A stretch of 64,000 nt of DNA from Pedobacter changchengzhani. Lineage in GTDB: Bacteria; Bacteroidota; Bacteroidia; Sphingobacteriales; Sphingobacteriaceae. The stretch spans positions 472,508-536,507 of the forward strand of contig NZ_SJCY01000002.1 of NCBI RefSeq assembly GCF_004354365.1. Direction: 5' to 3'. The position numbers were made by a program, and so were the translations under genes. Within the stretch, counting starts at the first letter, position 1; each line of letters begins with the position of its first letter. The notes under the pieces are model-generated. The model was not told the DNA's origin. It saw only the letters and a program-made list of their open reading frames with translations, and did no database searches. Shown here piece by piece: positions 35,958-45,078 of this stretch.

Positions 35958-36916
35958 TGCCTACTGATTTTTTAGGCGATGCAACCATACAAGCTGTATT
36001 GGCCAAACTCGAAATTGATCGTAAAAAAATAGCAAAGCGCCAAACCACAGGGTACATTTTGGTGGGTGTAGGAATTGTTATAGGTTGCATCTTTTCATTC
36101 ATTTTTGGTATCCCCGTTTTTGGTGTTATTGCAGGTATAATTTCGGCTTCGGTTGGCGGTTATTTTCTTTATAATACTGGGAGTGATTTAAGTGCGTATA
36201 GAAATTCTTTTAAGATAGATGTAATAGGTCATTGTTTAAAATCTTTAGATCAAAGCTTGTGTATTACGCCTGATAAAGGTATTTATGAAAATGAGTTTAC
36301 AGAATCTCAACTTTTTACAACCAGTCCAGATCGGTATAGCACCGAAGATTTAGTAATTGGCAAAGTAGATAAAACGGCCTTCTATTTTGCCGAAATACAC
36401 GCCGAATATAAAACTGAAACATCGACAAAAAATGGCACTAAAACCGAGTGGCATGATATTTTTAAAGGGATTATTTTTACCGCTGATTTTAATAAAAACT
36501 TCAAAAGTTTTACCGTAGTAAGGCCAAGAGATTTTGGCAATGCATTTGGCGCATGGTTCTCAAAAAACCTGTTTTCGATAACTAGTAAGGATATAATAAA
36601 TTTAGAAAATGTAGATTTTGAAAAGGCTTTTGTTACTTATGGTATGGACCAAGTTGAGGCGCGTTATATTTTAACGCCCGCCATGATGGAGAGAATTTTA
36701 ACGCTGAACAAACAATCTAAATTAAACATTTCTTTATCTTTTATAAACTCGAAGCTTTATATTGCTTTTCCTTTAGATCGGAATTGTTTCGAAGCACCAA
36801 TTTTTAGCACTTTGTTAAATCCTAATTTAATTAATGAGGACATTAACACGATTAAATTTATGTTTGATGTTATAAAAGAGCTTGATTTGAATACTCGAAT
36901 TTGGGGACGAAATTAA
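35957..36916 (+). CDS. DUF3137-domain membrane protein
   Basis: A 319-aa protein coupled to lemA by a one-base overlap (TAATG). Two hydrophobic helices lie at about 30-50 and 52-72 (GYILVGVGIVIGCIFSFIFG). The C-terminal soluble part contains WHDIFKGIIFTADFNKNF and VRPRDFGNAFG, as in DUF3137. LemA-DUF3137 pairs are a known gene couple of unknown function. Confidence 0.85.
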   Translation: MPTDFLGDATIQAVLAKLEIDRKKIAKRQTTGYILVGVGIVIGCIFSFIFGIPVFGVIAGIISASVGGYFLYNTGSDLSAYRNSFKIDVIGHCLKSLDQSLCITPDKGIYENEFTESQLFTTSPDRYSTEDLVIGKVDKTAFYFAEIHAEYKTETSTKNGTKTEWHDIFKGIIFTADFNKNFKSFTVVRPRDFGNAFGAWFSKNLFSITSKDIINLENVDFEKAFVTYGMDQVEARYILTPAMMERILTLNKQSKLNISLSFINSKLYIAFPLDRNCFEAPIFSTLLNPNLINEDINTIKFMFDVIKELDLNTRIWGRN

Positions 36917-36923
36917 TATCTGA

Positions 36924-37292
36924 CTAACTTACGTGCTTTTTTACAATTTCTTCTAAAGCATCAATATCAAATGGTTTAGCCAAATAACTATTTGCGCCAG
37001 CTTGTTCTGCCAAAGCGGATATATCATTATTGGCCGAGAAATAGATTACTGGAATGTGCTGTAAATCGAGGTTTCTTTTTAATGCTTTAGTAGCTTCAAT
37101 ACCACCTAAATCTGGCAACCAATTGTCCATAAAAATAACATCAGGCATAAATGAAAGTACCTGTTCTTCTATGTTGTTAGAACTTTCTGAAGTTTTAATC
37201 TCGTAGCCCGCATCTTCTAAAATGTAGGTGCATAAGTCTAAAATATCTTTATTGTCATCAAAAACAAATACCTTTTTGGTACTATCTGCCAT
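36924..37292 (-). CDS. Single-domain response regulator
   Basis: A 122-aa stand-alone receiver, with KVFVFDDNKDIL at the start, the phosphoacceptor aspartate in VIFMDNWLPD and the conserved lysine in YLAKPFD. No output domain. It is the last gene of the CheB-CheR signalling operon; a free receiver like this may be a phosphate sink or may act through protein contacts. It is separated from cheB by 60 bases. Confidence 0.9.
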   Translation of the reverse strand: MADSTKKVFVFDDNKDILDLCTYILEDAGYEIKTSESSNNIEEQVLSFMPDVIFMDNWLPDLGGIEATKALKRNLDLQHIPVIYFSANNDISALAEQAGANSYLAKPFDIDALEEIVKKHVS

Positions 37293-37352
37293 AATTATTA
37301 GCGCTTAACCAGATTAATCATAATTTCAAGCTATAAATTTATGTTATTGTTT

Positions 37353-37940
37353 TTACACTTTACATAAATTGTTGATAAAACTAGCCATTTCCCACGCATT
37401 TAAAATATAATCTGCCTTTAAGTTTGATTTTACTTGCTGCGGCATAAACGGCATTATTGCAGTATCCGGGTTTTGGATAACCAATTTGCCCTTAAATCTT
37501 TTAACCGTTCTCATGCCGTCAAGTCCGTCAGCGTTTGATCCTGATAATAAAATGCAGTACAAACTATCTTTGTAAACGTCGGCGGCGGATTGAAAAGTAA
37601 CATCAATAGATGGTCTTGAATAATTAATTTTTTCTGAATAATCTAAAGAAAATGATTGGTTTTCTTCTATTAACAGATGATAATCCGCAGGTGCGATATA
37701 AACATATCCAGCTTTAATAGGTTGCTTTTCTTCAGCTTCCATTACATTTAGTTGCGTTCGGTTTTGCAAAAGATCGGTCAATAAAGATTCGCCTCCTGGT
37801 TTTCTATGAATTACAATAATAATAGGGAAGGGTAAGTTTTTATCCAATTTTGGAAAAATTTCTAAAAGTACGTCTAAACTTCCGGCCGAGCCACCAATAA
37901 CCACGGCACTACAGCCCTGTGTAATTACAGTTTCCGCCAT
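37353..37940 (-). CDS. cheB: CheB-type methylesterase without receiver domain
   Basis: A 195-aa protein equal to the catalytic half of CheB, which removes methyl groups from chemoreceptor glutamates. VIGGSAGSLDVLLEI carries the active-site serine (GGSAGS); the histidine is in VIHRKPGG and the aspartate in GSNADGLDGM. The N-terminal receiver of normal CheB is missing, and none of the flanking genes codes a chemoreceptor, so its substrate and control are open. Its start overlaps the end of cheR by 16 bases. Confidence 0.92.
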   Translation of the reverse strand: MAETVITQGCSAVVIGGSAGSLDVLLEIFPKLDKNLPFPIIIVIHRKPGGESLLTDLLQNRTQLNVMEAEEKQPIKAGYVYIAPADYHLLIEENQSFSLDYSEKINYSRPSIDVTFQSAADVYKDSLYCILLSGSNADGLDGMRTVKRFKGKLVIQNPDTAIMPFMPQQVKSNLKADYILNAWEMASFINNLCKV

Positions 37941-38743
37941 ATTTTTTCTGTTTTAACTCGCTTATAGTCTTTAATTTTTGGCCAAAAATCTAAACTTTCT
38001 TTACTTCCTAACGCTAAGTAACCTAATTTTTCGATGCTGTTATCAAATAAATTAAACACTTTGTGTTGTAAATCTTTGTCAAAATAAATCAACACATTTC
38101 GGCACATAATAAGTTGAAACTCGTTAAACGAATGATCGGAAACAAGGTTATGAGTAGAAAAAATCATTTTGCTCGTTAATGCCTGATCAAACTTTGCCAA
38201 TGAGTAGTTTGCAATATAATAATTAGAAAAATCGTTTGTGCCTTCTGCCTGAAGATAATTTTCTGAATATTGTTTTAGGTGATTTAGGGAGAATAAACCT
38301 TTTTTTGCCTTTTCTAACACTGCTGGATTAATATCGGTGGCGTAAATGAGCGATTTATGCAACAGATTAAGTTCTTTTAATACAATGGCCAACGAGAAGG
38401 CTTCTTCGCCTGTAGAACAGCCAGCAACCCAAATTCTAATAAATGGGTAAGTGCCTAAAGTGGGTAAAACATCGTTTCTTAAAGCGCGGTAAAAAGACGG
38501 ATCGCGAAACATTTCAGTCACGTTTACAGTAATTTCTTCTAAAAACCGCTTAAAATACTGCTTATCATTTTTTATAGTGTATCTAAATTCGGCAAAACTT
38601 ACAAATTTATCTAACGAAAATAATCGGGTAATTCTACGTTTGATCGAAGCGTGAGAATACTCTAAAAAATCATATCCATACACCTCTAAAATATCATTTA
38701 GTATAATTTGGATCTGTTCATTATCTATCGTTTCGTTAAACAC
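37925..38743 (-). CDS. cheR: CheR-type protein-glutamate methyltransferase
   Basis: A 272-aa SAM-dependent methyltransferase of the CheR type. The N-terminal helical region (SHASIKRRITRLFSLDKF) is followed by TVNVTEMFRDPSFY and the SAM motif RIWVAGCSTGEEAFSLAI, and CRNVLIYFD near the end. Family enzymes methylate receptor glutamates. It overlaps the upstream receiver gene by 8 bases and cheB by 16, so the three are translationally coupled. No chemoreceptor is encoded nearby. Confidence 0.94.
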   Translation of the reverse strand: MFNETIDNEQIQIILNDILEVYGYDFLEYSHASIKRRITRLFSLDKFVSFAEFRYTIKNDKQYFKRFLEEITVNVTEMFRDPSFYRALRNDVLPTLGTYPFIRIWVAGCSTGEEAFSLAIVLKELNLLHKSLIYATDINPAVLEKAKKGLFSLNHLKQYSENYLQAEGTNDFSNYYIANYSLAKFDQALTSKMIFSTHNLVSDHSFNEFQLIMCRNVLIYFDKDLQHKVFNLFDNSIEKLGYLALGSKESLDFWPKIKDYKRVKTEKIWRKL

Positions 38744-39116
38744 TTGCCGTTTTCAATTTTGCTATGTGCACTAGTAAATCATCAATATTAATTGGCTTCG
38801 AAACATAGCCCATTGCGCCGGCGTTTAAACAGCGTTCTTTGTCGCCAACCATTGCCTGCGCGGTTACCGCAATAACTGGGATATTCTGCATTTTGCTAGA
38901 TTTTTTCATGGTGGCAATTGCTTGGTAGCCGTCCATATCTGGCATCATCATATCCATTAAAACTACTGCAATGCCCTCATTATTTTCGATAATTGCAAAA
39001 CCTTCTTTAGCGCTTATGGCGGATAAACATTCGAAACCTTTTGATTTTAGAACAGCTTTTAGCGCAAAAATGTTTCGATTATCATCATCAATTAAAAGGA
39101 TTATATTTTTCTGCAT
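38736..39116 (-). CDS. Single-domain response regulator
   Basis: A 126-aa stand-alone receiver: ILLIDDDNRNIFAL at the start, the aspartate in VVLMDMMMPDMDG, and GYVSKPINIDDLL with the conserved lysine. The sequence is close to the last receiver of the neighbouring hybrid kinase (VLMDMMMPELDG), so it may have come from it by duplication. It lies between the hybrid kinase and cheR, overlapping the latter. Confidence 0.92.
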   Translation of the reverse strand: MQKNIILLIDDDNRNIFALKAVLKSKGFECLSAISAKEGFAIIENNEGIAVVLMDMMMPDMDGYQAIATMKKSSKMQNIPVIAVTAQAMVGDKERCLNAGAMGYVSKPINIDDLLVHIAKLKTASV

Positions 39117-39128
39117 AAAATGATGAAA

Positions 39129-42100
39129 TTAAGAATTATAGTGATTTTCATATAACCAAACGCGAAGAAGGGAAATAAGCTGATCCATATCTACTGGCTT
39201 ACTAATATAATCTGATGCGCCGGCAGATATACATTTTTCTCGATCGCCCATCATGGCTTTTGCCGTTACCGCCAATATTGGCAAATTTCTATACTTTATG
39301 TTTTGGCGAATGGCTGAAGTGGTTTCATAACCATCAAGTTCGGGCATCATCATGTCCATCAAAACAACATCTACATGGTTGTTTTCTTCTAATAATTTTA
39401 ACGCTTCTTTGCCGTCAATTGCTGGTAAAACTTTCATTTGGTGCTGTTCTAATACTTTAGTAAGCGAGAAAATATTGCGTACATCATCATCTGCAACTAA
39501 TACAGTTTTACCTTTTAACACGTCTTGCAACTCCGAAAATTTCTTTGGAATTTTTGTTTTATCGTTATTTTTTTCTTCTACCAAATGAAGAAATAAGCCG
39601 GCTTCATCTAAAATTCGCTGGTACGAATGTGCCGTTTTAATTACAATAGAATCTGCATATTGTTTAATTCTATTTTCTTCGCCTTTTGATAAATTTTTGC
39701 CCGTAAAAACGATGATCGGAAGATTTTCTAGACCGGGTGTTTTTTTAACTACATCAAGGGTTTCGTAGGCATGTTTATCTGGAATGCCCATATCTAAAAT
39801 TACGCAATTTACCTCCGATTTGTGTAAAGCGGTAATACTATCATTTACCTGGTTTACAATTTGCGTTTGAATGTTAAAATTGCTTAAAAAGTAGCTCAAC
39901 GCTTTGGCATGTTGTTCATTTTCTTCTATAATAAGCACTTTTTTAGGATTTCTGCTTAACGCATGCTCCAATTTCTCGAAAATTTCGTGCATGTGCTCGA
40001 AAGCGAAAGGCTTGTTTATAAAATCTACCGCACCTTTAAGCAAACTTTCTTTTTTTACCGATAACGAAGACATAATGTGCACCGGAATAGGTCTGGTTGC
40101 AGGGTTCGCTTTAAGCTCTTCCATCACTTCCCATCCATCTTTTATCGGCAATTGTATATCAAGTAAAATAGCCAAAGGATTGTATTGTTTAGCCATTTCT
40201 AAACCAACATCGCCACGCACGGCCACTAAGCCTTTGTAATTTCGTTTTCTTGTAAAATTTAATAGCGTTTTTGCAAATGGCGTATCATCTTCAATAATTA
40301 AAATAACTTTATCATCAGCAGAAATATTGTCACGGTCATCTTCAATTTCTTGCGGGATGTGCGTTACCGTTAGGTTTGGCGCTTTAACAACCGGACTTAT
40401 TTCCAATGGTTTAACCCACGGATCTATAAACTCAATGTTTTTTTGCTTATCAATGGGGAGAATGAGGGTAAAAACACTGCCTTCGCCTTCTTTGCTGCTT
40501 AAATCTATATAACCGCCCAAAAGTTTCGCCAACTCCCTACTAATGGATAAACCTAAACCCGTTCCACCATATTTACGCCTGGTAGATCCATCTGCTTGTT
40601 GAAAAGCTTCGAATACCATGGCTTGTTTATCTGGAGCAATGCCAACACCTGTGTCAGCAACTTGAAACACCATTGCATTGAGTTTCTCATCCTTTTTTAT
40701 ATTTAACTTTATCGAGCCTTTTGAGGTAAACTTAATGGCATTGGAAAGCAAATTTTTTAGTATTTGTTCCAGTCGCATTTTGTCTGTGTGCAAAAATGCG
40801 GGCGAATCTTCAGTTTTATCTATTACAAGTTGTAAACCTTTATCTTTTGCAACGGGATTAAAAAGGCCTTTCATGCCGTTTATCACTTCATCAATAGCGA
40901 TGTTGGCTTTATCTAATTCCATTTTGCCGGCTTCAATTTTAGATAAATCTAAAATTTCATCAATTAAACTGAGTAAACCTTGGCCAGAGCTTTGAATAAC
41001 CGATGCATATTCTTGATGCTCACTATTCATCTCTTCATTTTCGGCCATTAAACGCGATAGAAGTAAAATGGAATTAAGTGGCGTGCGTAGTTCGTGACTC
41101 ATGTTGGCCAAAAATTCAGACTTATATCGTGTACTTAATTCTAAAGCATTTGCTTTTTGTTGAATTTCGATATTTCGCTCTTCAATAAGTTCATTTTTCT
41201 CCTCAAGCAAGCCTGTTCTCTCTTCTAACTCTTGGTTGCTTTGCAAAAGTTCTTCTTGTTGTACCCTAAGTTCTTCTTCTGATGCCTGAAGTTTTTGACT
41301 TTGTGCTTCTAGTTCGGCATTCATACCTTCTAGTTCGTTGTGCTGCACTTGTAACTCTTCTGATTGTGCTTGCGTTTCTTCTAATAATTGTTGAAGTTTT
41401 AAGCGGTTTTGTGCAGCCAATAATGCCGTGCCAATCTCTGGTGTAACCGTTTTAATATAATTTAATTGTAAGGCAGTATATTTTGTAATCGTTCCCAATT
41501 CTATACAACCAATGGTTATCGCATTGCGTATAATTGGAATAACTAAAATTTGCGCTGGTTTAATTTGCCCGGTTGCGTAGGTAATGGTTAACTCACTTTG
41601 TGGCACATTATCTAAAAGAATTTCTTTACCCGATTTTACGGCTTGGCCAATTAATCCCTGCCCAATTTCTAAAATTTCGGGTAACGAGCCTTGCAACGCA
41701 AATTGCCCTTTTAGGTGCAGGTATCCATCATCTTTAAATAAATATAGCGCACCAACCTGGCTATTTGTATAGCTGGCTAAAAACTCAATAATATCATCGG
41801 CCAAATTATAAACATCCTTTTCGGCTAACATTTTGATGTTTAAATTGGCAATACCAGTTTGTAGCCATTCGTTCTCCGATAAGCGATCGAAAGATCTTGT
41901 TAAAGATTCGGCCATTAAGTTTAGCGAACTTGACAACTCACCCAAATTATCGGCATCTTGGTTTTGCAATCTGGCGCTGTAATCTCCTTTAGAAACTTTG
42001 GATGCAATTTCTTTAATGGAAACGATTCTTTTTTCAGTCTCAATAGTGTTTAGTTCTAATTCTCTTTGCAATTTTGTGCGGTCGTCAAAATCTAACGAAA

Positions 42101-42701
42101 CCTTTCTATAAAAAAACAGCGTGATAATTATGGCTAATAAGGCCGCCAACACAATGAGGATGGGCGTATAATTGGTAAGCTTGTTAAGTTCTAAATTTCT
42201 GATTTCTAAGAGCCTTCGTTCCTCTTTAATTATTTTAGCAATACATGCCCGTGCCGAATCCATGTAAGTTTTCCCCTGTAGCAACACAGTTTCATCTACT
42301 TTGCCCCCTAGAGATTTAATTTCTATAGTTGATTTTATAATATTGAAGCGTTTATTTAAAATTCCTTTCAAATCTGCAATATTTTTTTGTTGAACGGCGT
42401 TATTTTGGGCTTTTTTACTCAACTCGTCTAACAATGCCATCGCTTTTTCACTTGCACCGTTATAAGGTTCTAAAAAAACTTTGTTTCCAGTTAGCAGGTA
42501 TCCTCTTTGGCCGGTTTCTGCATCCTTTAAATACGAAATGATAGATTCTGTATTAATAAGTACATTACCGCTCTGTTTTACCAAATCGGTGCTTTTTATT
42601 AAGTTTTGAATGCTGATGTAAGATGCAAGCGAGCTCACAAAAAGGATGAGGAGCGACAAGCCAAGGCCGAGCAACAGATTACTTTTAAGAGTTGTTTTCA
42701 T
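39129..42701 (-). CDS. CHASE3-GAF hybrid histidine kinase with three receivers
   Basis: A 1190-aa membrane kinase. Two transmembrane helices (about 9-29 and 178-197) enclose a CHASE3-type sensor domain. Then follow a HAMP-like region (about 220-275), a GAF domain (about 285-435), a long Gln/Glu-rich coiled coil (about 440-520), HisKA with the histidine in NMSHELRTPLNS, and HATPase_c (NAIKFTSKG, VADTGVGI, GGTGLGLSIS). Three receivers end the protein, with aspartates in AILLDIQLP, CVILDMGIP and VLMDMMMPELDG. It lies 17 bases after a second kinase gene. It is the likely hub of the CheB-CheR operon; the signal is unknown. Confidence 0.95.
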   Translation of the reverse strand: MKTTLKSNLLLGLGLSLLILFVSSLASYISIQNLIKSTDLVKQSGNVLINTESIISYLKDAETGQRGYLLTGNKVFLEPYNGASEKAMALLDELSKKAQNNAVQQKNIADLKGILNKRFNIIKSTIEIKSLGGKVDETVLLQGKTYMDSARACIAKIIKEERRLLEIRNLELNKLTNYTPILIVLAALLAIIITLFFYRKVSLDFDDRTKLQRELELNTIETEKRIVSIKEIASKVSKGDYSARLQNQDADNLGELSSSLNLMAESLTRSFDRLSENEWLQTGIANLNIKMLAEKDVYNLADDIIEFLASYTNSQVGALYLFKDDGYLHLKGQFALQGSLPEILEIGQGLIGQAVKSGKEILLDNVPQSELTITYATGQIKPAQILVIPIIRNAITIGCIELGTITKYTALQLNYIKTVTPEIGTALLAAQNRLKLQQLLEETQAQSEELQVQHNELEGMNAELEAQSQKLQASEEELRVQQEELLQSNQELEERTGLLEEKNELIEERNIEIQQKANALELSTRYKSEFLANMSHELRTPLNSILLLSRLMAENEEMNSEHQEYASVIQSSGQGLLSLIDEILDLSKIEAGKMELDKANIAIDEVINGMKGLFNPVAKDKGLQLVIDKTEDSPAFLHTDKMRLEQILKNLLSNAIKFTSKGSIKLNIKKDEKLNAMVFQVADTGVGIAPDKQAMVFEAFQQADGSTRRKYGGTGLGLSISRELAKLLGGYIDLSSKEGEGSVFTLILPIDKQKNIEFIDPWVKPLEISPVVKAPNLTVTHIPQEIEDDRDNISADDKVILIIEDDTPFAKTLLNFTRKRNYKGLVAVRGDVGLEMAKQYNPLAILLDIQLPIKDGWEVMEELKANPATRPIPVHIMSSLSVKKESLLKGAVDFINKPFAFEHMHEIFEKLEHALSRNPKKVLIIEENEQHAKALSYFLSNFNIQTQIVNQVNDSITALHKSEVNCVILDMGIPDKHAYETLDVVKKTPGLENLPIIVFTGKNLSKGEENRIKQYADSIVIKTAHSYQRILDEAGLFLHLVEEKNNDKTKIPKKFSELQDVLKGKTVLVADDDVRNIFSLTKVLEQHQMKVLPAIDGKEALKLLEENNHVDVVLMDMMMPELDGYETTSAIRQNIKYRNLPILAVTAKAMMGDREKCISAGASDYISKPVDMDQLISLLRVWLYENHYNS

Positions 42702-42718
42702 GTAATCGAAATAAAATA

Positions 42719-43837
42719 TTATGAATTGATTTCTTTAAGCGGTATGGTGAAATAAAATTCTGAGCCTTCGTTTAACGCGCTGTTTATACCTATTTTGCCA
42801 TTGTGACGTGCAATAATTTCTGAGCAAATAAATAGCCCAATACCCAAACCATTAAAGTGATTGCTGTTTTCTTCTACACGGTAAAATTTTTCGAAAATCT
42901 TTTCTTGTTGTGCTAGTGAAACGCCAATACCGAAATCTTTTACGCCTACATAAAGTTGATCGTTGGTTATTTTAATATTTACGATAACTTCATTAGTGCC
43001 AGGTGCATATTTTATGGCATTAGTGATGAAATTTATAACAACTTGTTCTAAACGCATTTCGTCGCCAAAAACGTTTTCGTTAGTTGTACCTTTTTTAATA
43101 ATCTTAAAATCTGGATTGGCTTGTTGGAGCATTTCAACGGCATTGTCAACCATGCTATTGGCACAAAAATCTTGCATATTAAACTTCAGCTTGCCACTTT
43201 CTATTTTGGAAATGTCTAGCAAATCGACGATTAAGCTATTTAGTTTTTCAATCTGAATACCGGCTTTTGCGAGGTGACTTTTGGCTTTTTCTTTGTCTTC
43301 TTTATCAATGCTTCGTTGCAAAAGTTGAATATATCCCTTTACGCTTGTTAAAGGCGTTTTAAGTTCGTGGCTAGCAATGCTGATGAATTCATCTTTTTTA
43401 TGTTCCGCCTGCTTTCTAAACTCTATTTCTTCTAAAAGCTTTTCTTGTACTTCGTTAAGCTTACGGTTTTGCTCATAAATACGGTAAAATGTCTTTATTT
43501 TTAAGAGTAAAACATTAATATCTACGGGTTTGGTAATGTAATCTAAACCACCTGATTGATAGCCTTTTGTAATGAATTTTAACTCCGTATTTACTGCTGA
43601 TAAAAATATAATTGCGGTATCCTTTGCTTTGCTAAAACCAGAAATGGCTTCGGCAACTTCAAAGCCATCCATATCTGGCATTTGAACATCGAGTATAATG
43701 AGGACGTAGTTGTTTTTTAAAACTTTTTTGAGCGCTTTTTCTCCCGAAGATGCGGTATCAACTTCAAAATTATGAGCTTGAAGTACTTTTTGTAAAGAAA
43801 TTAAATTTTCGGGCCTGTCGTCAACTATAAGGATCAT
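42719..43837 (-). CDS. Receiver-histidine kinase fusion
   Basis: A 372-aa soluble protein. The receiver (about 1-120: ILIVDDRPENLISLQKVL, aspartate in LIILDVQMPDMDG) is fused to a HisKA domain (histidine in IASHELKTPLTS) and HATPase_c (NAIKYAPGT, GVKDFGIGVS, GLGIGLFIC). No membrane segment. The receiver-kinase order fits a relay in which an upstream kinase controls this one. First gene of the six-gene signalling operon, all on the minus strand. Confidence 0.95.
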   Translation of the reverse strand: MILIVDDRPENLISLQKVLQAHNFEVDTASSGEKALKKVLKNNYVLIILDVQMPDMDGFEVAEAISGFSKAKDTAIIFLSAVNTELKFITKGYQSGGLDYITKPVDINVLLLKIKTFYRIYEQNRKLNEVQEKLLEEIEFRKQAEHKKDEFISIASHELKTPLTSVKGYIQLLQRSIDKEDKEKAKSHLAKAGIQIEKLNSLIVDLLDISKIESGKLKFNMQDFCANSMVDNAVEMLQQANPDFKIIKKGTTNENVFGDEMRLEQVVINFITNAIKYAPGTNEVIVNIKITNDQLYVGVKDFGIGVSLAQQEKIFEKFYRVEENSNHFNGLGIGLFICSEIIARHNGKIGINSALNEGSEFYFTIPLKEINS

Positions 43838-43932
43838 TTGAAAAAAATAAAGGCTGCAATAATAGCACTTAATGATTTATTATTATGCTAACAGTATACT
43901 ACAGCGAAGTTTTAAAAATGTTTTAGTTTTTA

Positions 43933-44769
43933 TTATTTACTGTTATTGAAGGTATCTCCTTGACTAACATCGCCGGTATCAAAGCCTTTTTTAAACCAAT
44001 ACATACGTTGTGCAGATGTGCCGTGAGTGAAAGAATCTGGCGTAACCTCTCCTGTTGCCTGTTTTTGTAATTTATCATCCCCAATCGCATTTGCTGCGGT
44101 TAAGGCTTCTTGCAAGTCAGTGTCATCTAATTTAATATTATTCATTTTTTGAGCATTATGTGCCCAAAGGCCGGCAAAGAAATCGGCTTGCAACTCTAAT
44201 TTTACCGACAGCTTATTATACTCTGTTTCGCTCATCGTTCTACGAGCTTTATCCAGTTTAGCTGAAATACCCAATAAATTTTGAACATGGTGACCAACCT
44301 CATGAGCAAGGACATAAGCCTGAGCAAAATCACCAGCAGCGCCAAAACGATTTTTTAATTCATCATAAAATGATAAATCGATATAAACTTTGTGGTCACC
44401 TGGACAATAAAAAGGCCCTACATCAGAACTTGCGTTACCGCATGCTGTCTGTACGCCTTCTCTAAATAGCCGAAGCGTTGGTTTTTCATATTCTCTACCT
44501 AAGCTTTTAAATTCCTTCTCCCAAACCTCATCAGTCGAATTCAAAATTTTAGCCATTTGGATCCCCGCTGAATCAGTTGGTACTCCACGATTGATTTGAA
44601 CGCTTTGATTAGATGGAATTTGGCCAGCTAAGCCCGTTAGGTCCTTACCAAAGAATAAGCCTAGAATTACTATAACGAGACCTACGCCTCCACCCAGAAC
44701 CGCTTTTCCACCACCTTTGCTTCCTCTACTGTCCTCAATATTTTCGCTACCCTTACCGAATATTTGCAT
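43933..44769 (-). CDS. Neutral zinc metallopeptidase (YpfJ-like, PF04228)
   Basis: A 278-aa membrane-anchored protein. A transmembrane helix at about 27-45 (VLGGGVGLVIVILGLFFG) follows a glycine-rich start. The zinc site is HEVGHHVQ, with the third ligand in LELQADFFAGLWAH. The family is common but its substrates are unknown. The start lies 30 bases after the stop of a 58-codon double-glycine leader peptide gene on the same strand, so the two may share a transcript. Confidence 0.92.
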   Translation of the reverse strand: MQIFGKGSENIEDSRGSKGGGKAVLGGGVGLVIVILGLFFGKDLTGLAGQIPSNQSVQINRGVPTDSAGIQMAKILNSTDEVWEKEFKSLGREYEKPTLRLFREGVQTACGNASSDVGPFYCPGDHKVYIDLSFYDELKNRFGAAGDFAQAYVLAHEVGHHVQNLLGISAKLDKARRTMSETEYNKLSVKLELQADFFAGLWAHNAQKMNNIKLDDTDLQEALTAANAIGDDKLQKQATGEVTPDSFTHGTSAQRMYWFKKGFDTGDVSQGDTFNNSK

Positions 44770-44799
44770 TTATTATATTTTAAAAACGATTACGGAAAT

Positions 44800-44976
44800 T
44801 TAGATTCTTTCAGGTTGATACCAACTAAAAAGAGTGTTGTTCATTTCGCGTCCTGGTCTCATATCTTGTACATTTCTTGACCCTAAACCATTCCATTTCA
44901 TACCCCCCATGATTTTTCTTTGCTCTTCAATTGAAAGGACTTTAACCCCTTCAATTGTTTTAATTGTCTTTTTCAT
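44800..44976 (-). CDS. Small double-glycine leader peptide (bacteriocin/RiPP-like precursor)
   Basis: A 58-aa frame. The N-terminal half reads MKKTIKTIEGVKVLSIEEQ and continues RKIMGG. Relative to the GG at 24-25 it has L(-12), S(-11), E(-8) and I(-4), the classic pattern of leaders cut by C39-type peptidases; only the -7 position (Gln) deviates. The predicted mature part has 33 residues with two Trp, no Cys, several Arg, and ends WYQPERI. Lack of Cys argues against a lanthipeptide. No exporter or modifying enzyme lies next to it, but a zinc metallopeptidase gene follows 30 bases downstream. An inhibitor, a signal or an orphan precursor are all possible. Confidence 0.75.
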   Translation of the reverse strand: MKKTIKTIEGVKVLSIEEQRKIMGGMKWNGLGSRNVQDMRPGREMNNTLFSWYQPERI

Positions 44977-45078
44977 AACTTATGTTTTTAGTGAAAATTA
45001 TAAATGCAATGTACATAAAAAATAAATATGTTATATTTTCAAAAAAATAATTTTCCAGTTTAGCAATTCAATTATAAG

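Noticed and set aside
44834..45025. A plus-strand frame of 63 codons opposite the leader peptide gene
   Set aside because: The minus-strand peptide has the double-glycine motif and good spacing to the next gene; the plus-strand frame is its shadow.
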